Shown: positions 1-11,916, counted from the stretch's first letter. The stretch is DNA of 64,000 nt from Dillenia suffruticosa (GCA_033439265.1 JAVTVX010000027.1:13469001-13533000); one strand, 5' to 3'. The notes: generated by a model from the letters alone, not told the origin. Program-made: numbers and translations.

Positions 1-1054
1 CGAGTCAGGGCGTGACATTACCTATGGTGAAAATCGTTGACCTGGCACCTGTCACATCATCCTAGGTTGACAGTAAGGGGAAAAAGAACCTTCATTCTCT
101 CTCTTTCTCCTCCTCTCCTCTCTCTCCTCTCTCACACTGCAATTAGGTGGCCCTTGGCCTCCTAGTAAAGGTGAACCATTCCCTGCTACCAAGGTGGCCT
201 CTTTTTGCCTTCCGTGAGTAGAAAGAGGCCCTCATTTATGAGTAGCACTTGTGGCTGAGCCCGGGAGAGAAGATGGTTTTCCATACATGGTTTTCCTCTT
301 TCTTCCTTCAAGCCGCATCAAACATGGTTTTCCTTTTCCCTATTTAGCCTTTAGCTAGTTGTTCATCCCTGGTTTTGAGTTTTCGTTGAAGCATTAACTT
401 TTATTGTCGTTTTCTTCGCCAATCGACTGCCTTCAATCAATATTCACCGACTGTTGTCCGTAATCACCTTCGATTTGCCACCACTAACCTAATTTCAGTC
501 TCATTGTTGCCCTACTTCGATTCCACCAGATTTTATAATCTTCACCACTAGACCTTTGACTTCTGACATCAATTTTCTGCCTTTACTCAACAGTCACCAT
601 CATCTTCAATTCTTATGTTGCCAGTGTCAAGCCACTATCAGATCACCCAACTGCTACTACTTCGACCACCATCTATTTCAATCACCAATCACTATGGATT
701 CATTATCTTCACTTAACATTTATCTCATCAACAACCTCAATCTTAGCAAACAACATCTCTACTATGATGTGGTCTGATTGTTCTTTTTGATCATCGAATT
801 AGATGTTATTATGGTGTTTGGTGTCCATTGATTGTTCTTGCTCTATCTATCTCTCTCTCTCCCCTTGCTCTCTTTGAATCTTTATCACTCACTAACTCTC
901 TCCCTCCCTCCCCCTCTTTCTCTCCCTCCCTTCCTTTCTCCTCCACACACACTTTGTGTTTTTAATCTCCCTCTCTATCCAAAACCAACTGAAGGTTGAA
1001 CAACAGTGATGGTAGAAATCAAATGGCAAAACCAAGTTGAAAGAAACCCTAAAT
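1..1054. other. Non-coding flank, no gene seen
   Basis: No frame gives a recognisable protein. Positions 1-17 end in GGGCGTGACA and resemble the 3' terminus of the Gypsy LTRs found later in the window (for example 46672-46688), so the window may open on the tail of another LTR; this is a short match only. A pyrimidine-rich tract lies at about 840-955. The short open frames here have no domain or codon signature. Confidence 0.5.
1050..1054. repeat. Left target-site duplication of the Sirevirus-like element
   Basis: TAAAT directly precedes the left LTR. CAAAT follows the right LTR at 11917-11921. The 4/5 match is what an aged 5-bp Copia target duplication would look like. Confidence 0.6.
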
Positions 1055-2418
1055 TGAAAGAAACCTAGAGGGGGTTTGAATAATTTTGACACTAATTGCG
1101 AATTTAAATAAAAATTTGATAAGTAGTGGTTAAAACAAAGTAGAGCAGAAAAGTTGTAGAGGAAAATAAAGATAAAAATGCAGGATTTTTATAATGGTTC
1201 CACCAAACCCGGTGTACGTCTACTTTCAAGACTCCTTCCTGTATTGTCACCGATTACCACAAGGATATAAACTTGATTATGATTCATGTTAGACCGTTAT
1301 GGTGTTTATCCTCAAACACTAACCCTTCAACCTTTCTTAGGTTGTTGCTTTCTCTTTTTAAATCCAAAACTATGAATATCTCACTAGTTTTCAGAAATTT
1401 GTATAGTAGAAATAAATAATACAAAATAGAGAGGTTTTGATTATCAGATGTGACTTTTTATGCACTTATCTTAGATTTACACTTAGAAAAGAAAAATAGA
1501 TTGAAAAACAGAGATTGCTTCTTCAGGAACAGAGTGTATTGATTGAGTAGTAAATTGTTGGTTTTGTTTTTTTCGAAGAGCAATTATTGTAATTGTTTAA
1601 GTATGCTTCTTCATTAAATCATATCGCTGTTTCAACATTTGTATCTCTCTCAAAGGAGCCGTTGAGCGGTAGGTGAGTTTGAACATTGGACATAAATGCT
1701 TTTCACCTTCATAGTTAAGGCTTTGGAAAGATACTCATTAATATTTTTGCCCGTTATTAGCTCTTCATGGTTATTTCTCATTAAATGTGTTTGTCATTAC
1801 ATGTTCTTAAGGCAACTTTTGGATAAACAAATCCTATCTGTGGAAAGTTCAAAATGCTTTTTGCTGGAAAAGAATGTTAGCATAGAAAATAAATGTTTAC
1901 TTCAAATTCAAATTCAAATAGGTTTGAACTATTATTTTCATTTGACAATACGTCTCAATTTTGATTAATAAAATAATCTTTAAGGTTTAATTTAGAAAAA
2001 TTAATGTACACGACGTAATTTTCTGAGAAAGAGAATGAAATAACTAATATATGTCGGTTTTGGTTTGACTCAGTTGACATTGTGCACTGTATTTAGCAGT
2101 ATACTGCTTGAGTGAACAATGCACTCATGATGCACCACGCAAGCATGCACTTTAGGTCGCACTTGCTTGCATGGTAAGCCATATAGTTGCATGGTAAGCC
2201 GTATATGCACATGGCAGGCAACTTGCGTGTGTAAGTATAAACGTGGTAGCCTGCGCTAGGCACGTGGTTGGTTGCTTGTGCGCACAGGAGTGCATGCGAT
2301 TTACCTTGATGCTTACGTGCCAGGCCATTCGAATGATTTTTACAACTTTTAGATCAAGTTGTTTTAGTGATTAAATTTTCATTAATTTGTTCATCATCAA
2401 AATCCAATTTTTCAACCA
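1055..2418 (-). repeat. 3' LTR of the Sirevirus-like element
   Basis: Aligns along its length with 10522-11916. On the plus strand it starts TGAAAGAAA and ends TTTTTCAACCA; the partner ends TTTTTCAACA, so the minus-strand LTR start is TGTTGAAAAA with a one-base difference in this copy. The U3 side (2120-2330) carries short GC-richer repeats around the core GCATGGTA(A/G)GCC. Short open frames inside the LTR are not taken as genes. Confidence 0.88.
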
Positions 2419-2431
2419 TCTCATTCCTTTT
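2419..2431 (-). other. Polypurine tract (plus-strand primer site)
   Basis: The minus strand reads AAAAGGAATGAGA directly before the 3' LTR, the expected place and composition for the second-strand primer of an LTR element. Confidence 0.6.
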
Positions 2432-3054
2432 GATGATGAGAAAACCTATTAATAATCTAGAAATGTAAAATTTTTCCTCTATTTAAATGTGCTAATTATA
2501 TTTTTTTTTGATACATCCATTTTTGCCCTTTTGTCAGAGGGACTAAATATGAACCGGGAAGATGAAGCCCCCCTTGAGAAATTGCCTAGATGCTAAATGA
2601 TGAGACAAATTATAAAACATTATATTGCTGTATAAAATAGTGCATCATACAATGGTTAACATAGGATAGGAAACAAAGAAGTAGAAAATAGAGCATGAGC
2701 ATTAAGAAGAAGAAGTTCTAAGTACAAGTGGAAATAAGTGTTTCTAACTTTGGGTCTAAGTTTAGCTTTTCCTTTTTCTTTGTTGGAGGTGTTGGAGATA
2801 GCAAAGACAGAAGCACCAACTTCAAAAGGCATGGAAGAGGGTACAGGGACCATAGTGGACATGGATGAGGCACCAAATGAAAAGCAAGTAGCTGCGGTAG
2901 CACAGGTATTGAATAGGTTTTAAGAAGAGGATCGTATCGAGAATGGGTCAGGAGCTCTAAGGGTAGGAGCTTTAGGTTGGGAAGAAGAGAAGTTAGGTTT
3001 AATTACTGTGATTTTAACACTGAGAGCAAATCTAGAGATGATTTTCTGATCATT
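2432..3054 (-). other. 3' untranslated part of the Sirevirus-like element
   Basis: Lies between the coiled-coil ORF and the polypurine tract. Short frames on both strands (about 2656-2923) overlap one another and show no family signature. No gene supported. Confidence 0.4.
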
Positions 3055-4437
3055 CATATATGCATCATTTGGTACTGTAAGTCTCGGTGAATTTCATTGG
3101 TTTCTTTACAAAATTCACCTAGGGTGCCTTCAGTGTACTTTCTAAATTTACCCAAATTTCCTTTAATTTCTCTTAGATCCCTCTGAACTTCTCCGACACT
3201 CTTTTCAACCCCTTCGAATCATAATCATATTATCTAATTTCTCATTCACTTGACTTTGAAAACCATCAATCCTATCTATAAACTTTGTCTCCATCGTATC
3301 CACACATTCAAAAAATTGATTCTGCCTATGATCAGGGTAAGAAGATCCTTGGGTTGTTGTCATTTGTAATCTTCGATTCCTAACCTCCTCATTCCCCCTC
3401 CAATCCTTGGCCTCATCATTCTGTTTATCATGTTTATGCTCAAAGTATTCTACTTCCCTTCCTCTTCTCCTTAAGACCCATACACCGTTTTCAAAAACCT
3501 AATTAGTTTATGTAAGGTAAGAGCATTGATACTTAATTCTACTTGGTCTCCTTGTGCAAATTGATCCGTTGTTTTACTAACAGTTTTGTAATTATACTAG
3601 CATAGGGTAGATTGGTACTTTGAGAGATTAGTATAAAATAAGGAATTAGGTAGTGCAGACCTTGGTTGTTTCTGTTTATGAAACAAGCCATTAGCAAAAA
3701 ATCTTCCCTGATAATGGAGATATATTTTCCTCCTATTGGTTTGATGGCTTATGTAATTAAGAATGTAGAATTCTTTTGTGAAAGCTTGAGTTTGTGACAT
3801 TGTTGTTTACTTCCTCTAACCTAAGATCATCAAACACTATTCTAGCATCATCAATTACATCCGAGTGTAGATATGACACACATTGGCTATACTCAACCCA
3901 TTCTAAACGTATTTCTCTACATATGATTCTGCGATTAATCTCTATTTCATGCCTATCAACATATGTTCTAAAAGCACATGGCTGTACTTCATACTCAATC
4001 TTGAAAAGAAAGCCTTCATCTTCAATCCACTCATTATTAATTTCTATATTATTGAAGAAAAGCCTAGTTAGCCATTCATAGATTTTTTTTATTTGGATAT
4101 AGAAGCCATTGAGGACAGAATATATGTAGAACTTCATCATACTTAAACTCAACTTTAGAAACTTCCAATCGATAAGTCTATTGTGGGTGACATTTCTACT
4201 TGAGAAAAATTTTTCAAAAATCTTACTTTTCTCTAAGGATGGAAAATCATTCTTGTTGTACTTGGTAGTGTTAGATGGTTTCAATTCAACAACTTGTTTC
4301 CCTTTTCGACCTTCTGGTGCCATGGAGATATGACGTTCTAGACCTAGGCAAGAGCGAGAGTAGAAGTTTTTGTGGAAGGGAGTGTGAATAATTGAGGAAA
4401 GAAGCATGAGATGCAGCTTGAGCTTTGTTGAAACCAT
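3055..4437 (-). pseudogene. Extra ORF downstream of Copia pol, coiled-coil C-terminus, function unknown
   Basis: On the minus strand an uninterrupted 226-codon frame runs 4437-3757. A more typical start is the Met at 4321-4323, opening a basic segment (MAPEGRKGKQ). The 3757 frame ends in a stop, but a related reading resumes downstream. Around 3330-3230 it gives an acidic/amphipathic segment (ECVDTMETKFIDRIDGFQ). After a frame change near 3220 it gives a heptad-like stretch (VGEVQRDLREIKGNLGKF) ending at a stop near 3056. By eye the N-terminal half is reminiscent of the retrotransposon-associated 'putative plant transposon protein' family with coiled-coil tails, but I cannot confirm that. Some Sireviruses carry an extra or envelope-like ORF in this position. 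I see no convincing signal peptide or membrane anchor, so envelope function is not claimed. Confidence 0.5.
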
Positions 4438-5182
4438 GAGAACAGAGGAGGTTTTGTATTTTGGTGATGAGTAGTGGAAAGGAGTGAGATTGAACTTACC
4501 AAAGCTTGAGCTTGTTTAAAAAAGGCGACAAACAATATCATGTGAGAGTTAGAGTGATGGAAAGATTTGTATTTTGGTATGATGTTGTATAGATTTTGTG
4601 AAGATTTTTTCAAAGGAAAGAAATAGATGGATTACTGTTGTGCAAATGTGAATTGAAGTTAGAAGAGATTGAAGTGTGTGCCACAACTCAAACTCAAGTT
4701 TAGAGAAGTGGACGTGATATTGCAATAGATTTGTATTTATTAGGAGATTGAAAGTTTTGTAGTATGTTTGGACGTAGAGAGAGAAAGTGTGGGTTGGTTA
4801 TGGTGAGAGAGATGATGCTTTGGCTATATATATTTTTTGGAGAGTGAGATGTCACATGTTTTGGCCATAAGTATGCACATGGAGAGAATAATGTACATGC
4901 GAAGGTGAAGAGAAGAGGCGAAAATTGAGAGTAGGTTTTGAAAATTCAATGATATGTGGCAGAGAGAATGGGTACGGGGGAGAGAGAAATTGGTGTAAAC
5001 ATGTGATGAGAGAGAAAAACATTTAACTAGTGGTTGTGTATGGGAACTTTATTTGGCTTTTGGTATTATTGTGTGTTTAAATAGTCAAAAGTAGAGAAAG
5101 AATATATTTTTTAGTTGAATGCTCATTTGTTTGTGTGCTCACATGTTTTTTTTTGGTGTTGATTGTATTATATATATACTTA

Positions 5183-5213
<31 letters not shown>

Positions 5214-5499
5214 TATATTTATTGTTTTATGTTAATTAATGTAACATGTTCATTTGGACAACTGCATTAAATGTGCGGTGTGCTGTTTCTTTTAAATCGG
5301 TAAGCCTCCCTTTTTGGGTAGTCGTCCATGTGATATGCACACGGTTTACCATTCAGATTCATGGTAGATTGTGTAAGAAAAATAGGTTAGGATCGGTCAA
5401 CTGCTTTGTTGAGTGATCATCGTTTTATTTCTTTGGTTCACTGTTTTCATTTAATGGTCTATTGATTTGCATTAAGATTTGCTCTATTTTTCTGTTAGA
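4438..5499 (-). other. Spacer between pol and the extra ORF, with (TA)n tract
   Basis: AT-rich region with an alternating TA run near 5150-5215. A 3' ORF in this position would need its own promoter or a spliced RNA, but no specific signal can be identified. No protein-coding signature on either strand. Confidence 0.4.
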
Positions 5500-6111
5500 T
5501 TATTTTTTGAAATCCAACACTCTTAATTCTCTTCTTAAAATATAAAATTTTTTCTTGTCGAGTGATTTTGTGAATATGTTTGCTATCTATTTTTGAGTAT
5601 CAATGTACTCCAGAGTTATATCATTCTTTAGCATATGATCTCTGATAAAATGATATCTGATTTCTATTTATTTTGTTTGTAAGTGATGTATTGGATTCTT
5701 TGTTAAGTTATTAGCACTAGTATAGTCATGCTTAATTAGGATGCAATTTACTTCTATTCTATAATCTTTTATTCGATATTTGATCCACAACAGTTGAACA
5801 CAGTAATGTTCTGCTGCAACATACTCAACTTTAGCGGTTGAGGTTGTTTTACTGTTTTGTTTGTTTGATGATCATGAAATCATCATAGTTCCAAAGAATT
5901 GATAAATACTACTAGTACTTTTTTTATCAACCTTATAACCTGTATAATCTACATCTAAAAAACCATACAGTTGAATACTAGAATTCTTATTATACCATAA
6001 ACCTAAGTTTACAGTATCTGATTCTTTGGGGTCCGATTAAAACCTAGCATAGAGACACACGCTAGAAGCTGTGAGATAGAGAAGAGAACCTATCATACTT
6101 CTATATGATTT
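5500..6111 (-). pseudogene. Copia RNase H domain (end of pol)
   Basis: The minus strand encodes the usual Copia C-terminal signatures: a conserved first RT-tail piece near 6060-6110 (MIGSLLYLTASR), a YTGYKVDKKSTSS stretch, then SWSSNKQNS and AEYVA-like segments near 5800-5880 (read here as KVEYVAAEHY), an IRYHFIRD segment, and the terminal LDFKK before a stop at 5500-5502. RNase H degrades the RNA strand during reverse transcription. Stops and shifted frames interrupt the reading (for example after the MIGSLLYL segment and within the IEIRYHF region), so this is not a working enzyme. Confidence 0.8.
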
Positions 6112-6999
6112 CTAATAGACTGGTTTCCCTTCCTCGTCTTTGTCAATTCTAGCAGTTGTGGTCATAGGTGTAGCTCTTTTTTTTTTTTTTTTATATTTCA
6201 AAAGACCAAACTTTTTTAATAATTCTTTGGAGAACTTAGTTTGACTTATAAATATACCCTTCTTAGTTTCTTTTATTTGAAAACCCAAAAAATAATTCAA
6301 TTCTTCTATCATACTCATTTCAAATTTATTATGCATAAACTTAGCAAATTCTTTGCAGAGATTTTCATTAGTGTTGTCAAACACTATGTCACCAACATAT
6401 ATTTGAAGTATCAATAGTTCTTTGTCGATTTTCTTAATAAACAAGGTGGTGTTCACTTTGCCTCTTTTGAAACCATTTTCAATTAGAAAATTACCAAGTA
6501 TTTTGTACCAAGCTCTAAGAACTTGCTTAAGACCATACAAAAATTTTGACAATTTAAATACATGGTCTGGGAATTTAGGGTCTTCGAACCCTGGAGGTTG
6601 TTTTACATAGACTGTTTCACTTACCACTCCATTTAGGAAAGCACTCTCTATATTCATTTGATGCGGTTTTAAATTCAAATGATATGCAAAGGCAAAGAGA
6701 TATTCTAATTGCTTCCAATTGAGCTATAGGAGCATATGTTTCATTGTAATTAATGTCTTCTTCCTGATGGTAACCTTTTGCCACTAATCTAGATTTGTTT
6801 CTCACTATAGTGCTGTGTTCATACAACTTATGTCTAAATACCTATTTGGTTCCAACAACCGATTGATTTTCAAGTTTGGAAAATAAATTCCATACTTTGC
6901 TTTTTCAAATTGATTTAGTTCCTCTTGCATGGTCAAAATCCAATTTTCATCCAATAAGGCATTATTCACATTCTTGGATTCTATTTGAGAAATAAACAC
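6112..6999 (-). pseudogene. Copia reverse transcriptase, active-site Asp lost
   Basis: A 188-codon frame (6678-6112) holds the Copia RT core: [28 protein letters not shown], and a YVGDIVF block where the family has YVDD; the first catalytic Asp is Gly. The N-terminal fingers ([35 protein letters not shown]) are in two other frames at 6617-6999, so at least two frameshifts split the domain. The sub-motifs match the Sirevirus/Maximus branch of Copia. A homopolymer of about 14 T (plus strand) near 6177-6191 encodes the poly-Lys run and is a likely frameshift-prone spot. Reverse transcription activity is not expected. Confidence 0.9.
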
Positions 7000-7109
7000 T
7001 ATAAATTTACATTGGTTTTATAATGCTGATATAGTTTTAACTCCAGAATACATTCTCCAATTATGTTTTCTACATCTATACTATTCCTAATTGTTGGATA
7101 CTTTGTTTC

Positions 7110-8186
7110 TTACTCATAGCTATTATGAGAAATATGTAAAGGGTCATATTCTATGATTTCATTCTTAGGTTTCTTGCCTTGAACATTTTCTATAGATATT
7201 GATTCTGGTGCTATTTTATCATCAATAATCATCATCTCTCTCATAGAAACCTCAGATTCATCAAATTTCATATGGATGGATTCTTTAATTGCCATAGTTC
7301 TCTTATTGTAAATTCCATAGGCTTTACTATTAATTGAGTAAACTAAGAAGATGTCTTCATTATTTTGGCATCAATTTTTTCTAACTTCTCTTTTCTATTG
7401 TTTAGAATACAACATCTACATTCAAACACGTGAAAGTAGCATATTTTTGGTTTTATGTCCTTATATAGTTTGTAAGGAGTTTTCTTAAGAATTGGTCTAA
7501 TTAAGACTCTATTCAATATAATAAGCTGTGTTTACAGTTTTTACTCAAAAATATTTAGGTGTATTATGTTCGCAGGGTATGGCTCTTGCCATTTTTTCTA
7601 ATGTTCTATTTTTTCTCTCAATAACTCTATTTTGTTGAAGGGTTCTATGGGCAGAGAAACCATAATTGATTCAATTTTCTTTACAATATTCTTTTAATTG
7701 GTTATTTTCAAATTCTCTATCGTGATCAATTTTGATTTTGGATATTGTGTACCCTTTCTCATTTTGAATCTTTTTGTAGAGTTTAATGAACTTTGAACAA
7801 ACTTCTTTTCTGACTAGAAATAGAACCAATGTATATCTTAAATAGTCATCGACTGTTACAAATCCATAGTGTTTTTTTTCTAAACTTTGTGTTCTAGTTG
7901 GACCAAATAGGTTCATGTGAAGTAACTCCAAAGGTCTAGAAGTGGAGATCAAATCCCTAGATTTAAATGAGACTTTTGTTTGCTTTTCTGTCATGCAAAC
8001 ATAACATATTCTATCGTTTTCAAATTTTAGGTGTGGGATAACTTTTACTAGATTTTTCATTGTTAATTTTTTAATTAGATTCATGCTTGCATGTCCTAAC
8101 CATCCGTGCCAAAGTTTAGAATTATCTCTATCCAAAACCATTAGACATGATTTATTTGAGGTCTCTGTTTTATCATGATCTATCAC
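7110..8186 (-). pseudogene. Copia integrase, first catalytic Asp changed
   Basis: A 171-codon frame (8186-7671) contains the zinc-binding GAG-pre-integrase part (LWHGWLGHASMN, then CYVCMTEKQTK) and the start of the DDE core. Where the family has HMDLFGP this copy has HMNLFGP: the first catalytic Asp is Asn. The second Asp is in IKIDHDREFEN. After a stop at 7669-7671 the remaining core continues in broken frame (QQN and ERKNRTLEKMAR segments near 7590-7640, holding the catalytic Glu) and the acidic C-terminal linker is at 7110-7295. Integrase joins the cDNA copy to host DNA; this copy is inactive by residue change and stops. Confidence 0.88.
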
Positions 8187-8369
8187 ATATATATTTCCCT
8201 TTCTAATTCCAGTGAATTTGTTTTGTTTAACACTTTACATACAATTAAACACACTTCAAAATCAAAGATTACTCCATAATCTATATCACATAACTAACTG
8301 ACACTGAGTAAACTAAATTTCAAACAAGATAAAGAAGAATATTCTGAATTTGAGTTTTAGAGGACTTAC

Positions 8370-8517
8370 CTCCTATGTTGCTTATTCCGATGATTTTCCC
8401 TTTTGAATTATCTCCAAAGACTACCTTTTCTCCTTTCTTTCTCTCCAGTATTGAGAATTTGGATGCATCCCCGGTTATATGCTCGAGCATTCACTAACTA
8501 TGTACCACAAGGAGGGA
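8370..8517 (-). pseudogene. Copia aspartic protease, active site destroyed
   Basis: The minus strand near 8517-8480 reads WYIVSECSS where Sirevirus-like proteases have a WYLDSGCS-type block: Asp and Gly of the catalytic D-S-G are both replaced, and a stop follows soon after. The next segment in the same frame (GDASKFSILERKKG, then FGDNSKGKIIGIS) is well conserved, which anchors the call. The enzyme normally cuts the Gag-Pol polyprotein. Confidence 0.75.
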
Positions 8518-8519
8518 CC

Positions 8520-10432
8520 AAGAGATTCCTTTGATCTTAGACACACCTAAAAGAAGAAATAATTATATTTTTGCCTTTGGTATCCACACTTTTTTGGGTC
8601 CGACTGGGTTAGTTGTCACTTTACTTTTAGGCTTCCATTTCATTGTTATTGATTTCGGTTTGTGCTAACATTCATCAGTTAAATGTCCATTTTAAGTACA
8701 GTGAGTACTTCTGAATTTGATCTTAATGCATCTGAGGAGTTTTTCCTTAGTATGTATCATTCGGATTTATGCTTAATTCTCATGCAAGTATGGTACCTTG
8801 TTTAACATCTTTGGAGTTAGGTACAAAGAATTTTTACAACTTTTTCTGAGTCTGATTTGGGTTATATCCTAGTCTAACTTTGTCAAAGACTACCCTTTGG
8901 GCTCCTAATATAGCATCCAAGTTTTCTTATCTTTATATGAATTTTATTAGGATTACATTTTGTCTAATATTCTTTTCTTTCTATTTTGTTAATTCTTTTC
9001 TTAAAATTTCATTTTTTTGACATAATTATTTTCGATTTTAGCATGCTCTGTTTTGTTTTACAGTTGCGTACATTTGTTCTTTTCAATGGTAAGGTTTTCT
9101 TACAGTTGATTCACTTTTTCTTTTTCAATTTTTATTTCTTTGTTCAGATCAATGTTCTTCAATTCAAGATCAATGTTTTTCTTTCTTAGTTCGTTAAGTT
9201 CATTTTTTAGTTTTTCTAATTCTTTTTCTTGTTTAGACATGTTTTTTTATGAGGAATTATTTGTCTTCTTCATTCTTTTTGATTTTTTAAGTGACTCATG
9301 TAATACTTCATGCAATCATTGAGAAATCATTTCCATCAGAATCGGATAAAGAAGAGTAAGAAGTTGAGGTTATCTCATTGTTGAAAGGTTCCTCTGTAGC
9401 CATGAAACATAGATTTGCTTGTTCCTTCGTAGCCACATCCTCATTGGAACTTGAGTCTTCATCGCTTCAGCAGCAAGTGTCTCCTTTTTTTTTTTATTTT
9501 CTTTCCTTCTTATCTTACCTTTTGACTTTCTTCAATGAGGACAATCAGCTTTGATGTGTCTAAGTTTCTTGCATTTATAGCATCTGACTTCCTTTTTTTT
9601 TTTTTGCCTTTTTGAAGTTTGGTTTGCTTCTATATCTCTTCCATATCATGAATCTTTTGAAACACTTAGCTAGCAAAGTCTCATCTTCTTTGTCATCTTC
9701 AGTTTCAGAATCGGAAGAGCTGTCTTTACTCTCAGTTTTAAGAGTTATTCTTTTTCCTTTCTCCTCTCTACTTGAACTCTTGACATTTAGCTTCATCACG
9801 TGAGTTATTAGGGAACCCATGAGCTCGTCCATAGTTAGAGTATCAAGGTTCTTTGACTCTTCAATTACGGTAACTTTGGGTTACCAGGATTTTGGTAAAC
9901 TTCTGAGAACTTTGTCCTCATATCCTTATGTGGATGCCTTTCCCAAGTAGTCTCAACTCATTCGATACTTTGTTGAAATGAGTCATCATTTCACTTACAG
10001 ATTCTCCTTTATCTTGAAGGTTTTATATTTTTATTTCAATAGTATGATCTTGCTCTTGCAAACTTGATCAGTTCCTTCGTAGGTTGTTTCGAGTCTTTTC
10101 CAGATTTCTTTCACTGTTATGCATGATGAAACTCGATTGTGTTTGTTAACGCTCAAAGCAAGATGAAGATGGTTGATGGCTGTACAGTGTGCTTGATAGC
10201 CCTTTTTCTATTCTAATATCATATTCTTTAGCTTTGTTGATACACGGACACCATCAAACTCTTCGGTTGGAAACTCAATCCCTTTTTCGATGATTTCCCA
10301 AGTAATTAGATCTTGTGCTATAATGAAGTTGCGTATTCTTTATTTTCAATAACTACAGTTACTCCCATTGAAAAAGGAAGTCCTATTTGCGGAATAAGCC
10401 TTTTCGGGAATAGAGTCTCCATTAAATGCCAT
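8520..10432 (-). pseudogene. Copia Gag with CCHC zinc knuckle and long coiled coil
   Basis: The probable start is the Met at 10430-10432 (MAFNGDSIPEKAYS), 75 bp inside the PBS. The N-terminal half has the UBN2-type Gag signature (DLITWEIIEKG, HLALSVNKHNRV, KEIWKRLETTYEG). MDELMGSLITH and an acidic/Ser-rich stretch lie at 9575-9832. A perfect C-x2-C-x4-H-x4-C knuckle (CYKCKKLRHIKADC) is at 9541-9582. A strongly heptadic region follows near 9237-9130 (ELEKLKNELNELRKKN), then FDKVRLGYNP near 8880 and a second, ruined knuckle near 8690-8730 (first Cys to Ser, one stop). Gag forms the cytoplasmic particle that packages RNA. Long coiled coils are typical of Sirevirus Gag. Several stops and frame changes make it a pseudogene. 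Confidence 0.82.
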
Positions 10433-10507
10433 TAGAAGGTTTTGAGAATGGGGTAGGTATAAGGATCTTTGATCTAAGGTTGTAACACTTACAACTAGAC
10501 ACTTGTT

Positions 10508-10519
10508 GCTCTGATACCA
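10508..10519 (-). other. Primer binding site, initiator Met-tRNA
   Basis: The plus strand has GCTCTGATACCA, so the element reads TGGTATCAGAGC, the standard plant initiator Met-tRNA complement. It sits two bases inside the 5' LTR edge, fixing both the element orientation and the LTR boundary. Confidence 0.93.
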
Positions 10520-10521
10520 AT

Positions 10522-11916
10522 TGAAAGAAATCCAGAGGGGGTGAACTATTTCGGCACTAATTATAGATTTAAATAAAAATTTGGTGAGTGGTGGTTAAAA
10601 TAGAGCAGAGCAAAAAAGTTGTAGAGGAAAATTGTTTCACCAAATCCGATATACGTCTACTTTTAAGACTACTTCCTGGATTTTTACTGATTAATGCAAG
10701 GATACAAACTTGATTATGGTTCAACTTAGACCATTACAGTGTTTATCCTTAAACACTAACCCTTCAACCTTTCTCAGGTTGTTGCTTTCTCTCTCTAAAC
10801 CCAGATTGTGAACATATCACTAGTCCTCAGAAATTTAGTACAGAAGAAATAAATGATACAAAACGGAGAGGTTTTAATCCTCAGATGTGACTTTCTATAC
10901 GCTTATCTTAGATTTACACTCAGAAAAGAAAATAGAATGAAAAATAGAGAGTGATTCTTTAGGAACAAAGTGTATTAATTGAGCAATAAATTGTTGTTTT
11001 TGTTTTTTTGAAGAGCAATTACTGTAATTGTTTAAGTACGCTTCTTCATTAAATTCCATTGTTGCTTCAACATTTATATCTCTCTTAAAGGAGCCGTTGA
11101 GCGGTAGGTGAGTTTGAACATTGGACATAAATGCTCTTCACCTTCTTCAGAGTTAAGGCTTTCAACAGACGCTCATTATTTGTTTTTGCCTATTATCAGC
11201 TCTTCATGGCTATTTCTTATTAAATGTATTTGTCATTACATATTCTTAAGGCAGCTTTTGGATAAACAAATCCTGTTTGTGGAAAGTTCAAATTGTTTTT
11301 TGCTACAAAAGAATGTTAGCATAGAAAATAAATGTGTACTTCAAATTCAAATTCAAATTCAAATAGATTTGAACTATTATTTTCATTTGACTACACGTCA
11401 TCAATTTTGATTAATTAAATAACCTTTAAAGATTTAATTTTAGAAAAATTTATGTATACATCGTCATTTTTTGAGAGACAATGAAATAACTAATACACGT
11501 CGTCGTTGATTTGACTTAGCTGATGGGGTACATTGTATTTAGTAGTTGATTGCTTGAATGAATTGTGCGAGCATACCGCACAAGCGTGTGTGGTAGGCCG
11601 CACCAGCATGTGTGGTAGGTTTCATTATTGTACATGGCAGGGCGCAGCTGGTGTGCAGTAAGCAGCGTAGGCACGCGGCAGGCCGCGGCTACATGAGCGG
11701 TAAGCTGCACAAGCGCGTGGTTGACCGCCTATGGTGCACATGTGGTAGCCTACGCTAGGCACACGGCTGGTCACTTGAGTTTATAGGAGTGCATGCGGTT
11801 TACCTTAATGCTTATGTGCTAAGCCGTTCGAATGATTTTTATAATTTTTAGATCAACTTGTTTTAGTGATTAAATTTCTCTTAATTTATTCATCATTAAA
11901 ATCCAATTTTTCAACA
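10522..11916 (-). repeat. 5' LTR of the Sirevirus-like element
   Basis: About 1395 bp, aligning with 1055-2418. The minus strand starts TGTTGAAAAATTGG and ends next to the PBS. U3 (11570-11790) has a run of imperfect repeats of a GGTAGGCCGC-like core, richer in GC than its surroundings and more expanded than in the other LTR. A CAAATT microrepeat is at about 11342-11366. Confidence 0.9.

Larger units (their letters stand above)
1055..11916 (-). mobile_element. Sirevirus/Maximus-type Ty1/Copia retrotransposon, near full length, decayed
   Basis: About 10.86 kb in minus orientation. Order on the minus strand: 5' LTR (10522-11916), PBS for initiator Met-tRNA (10508-10519), gag with CCHC knuckle and coiled coil, protease, integrase, RT, RNase H, an extra 3' ORF, polypurine tract (2419-2431), 3' LTR (1055-2418). 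The Copia domain order, LTRs over 1.3 kb, the long coiled-coil Gag and a coding segment between pol and the 3' LTR fit the Sirevirus lineage. Protease, integrase and RT active sites are all changed and frames are interrupted, so it is non-autonomous. The LTRs differ at many positions, suggesting an old insertion. Confidence 0.9.

Noticed and set aside
1696..1968. Open frames inside the Sirevirus LTRs (also 11108-11410)
   Set aside because: Located in LTR sequence, differing between the two LTRs, and without motifs.
3757..4437. Calling the extra Sirevirus ORF an envelope protein
   Set aside because: Position fits, but no signal peptide, cleavage site or membrane anchor can be seen, so only an unknown function is stated.
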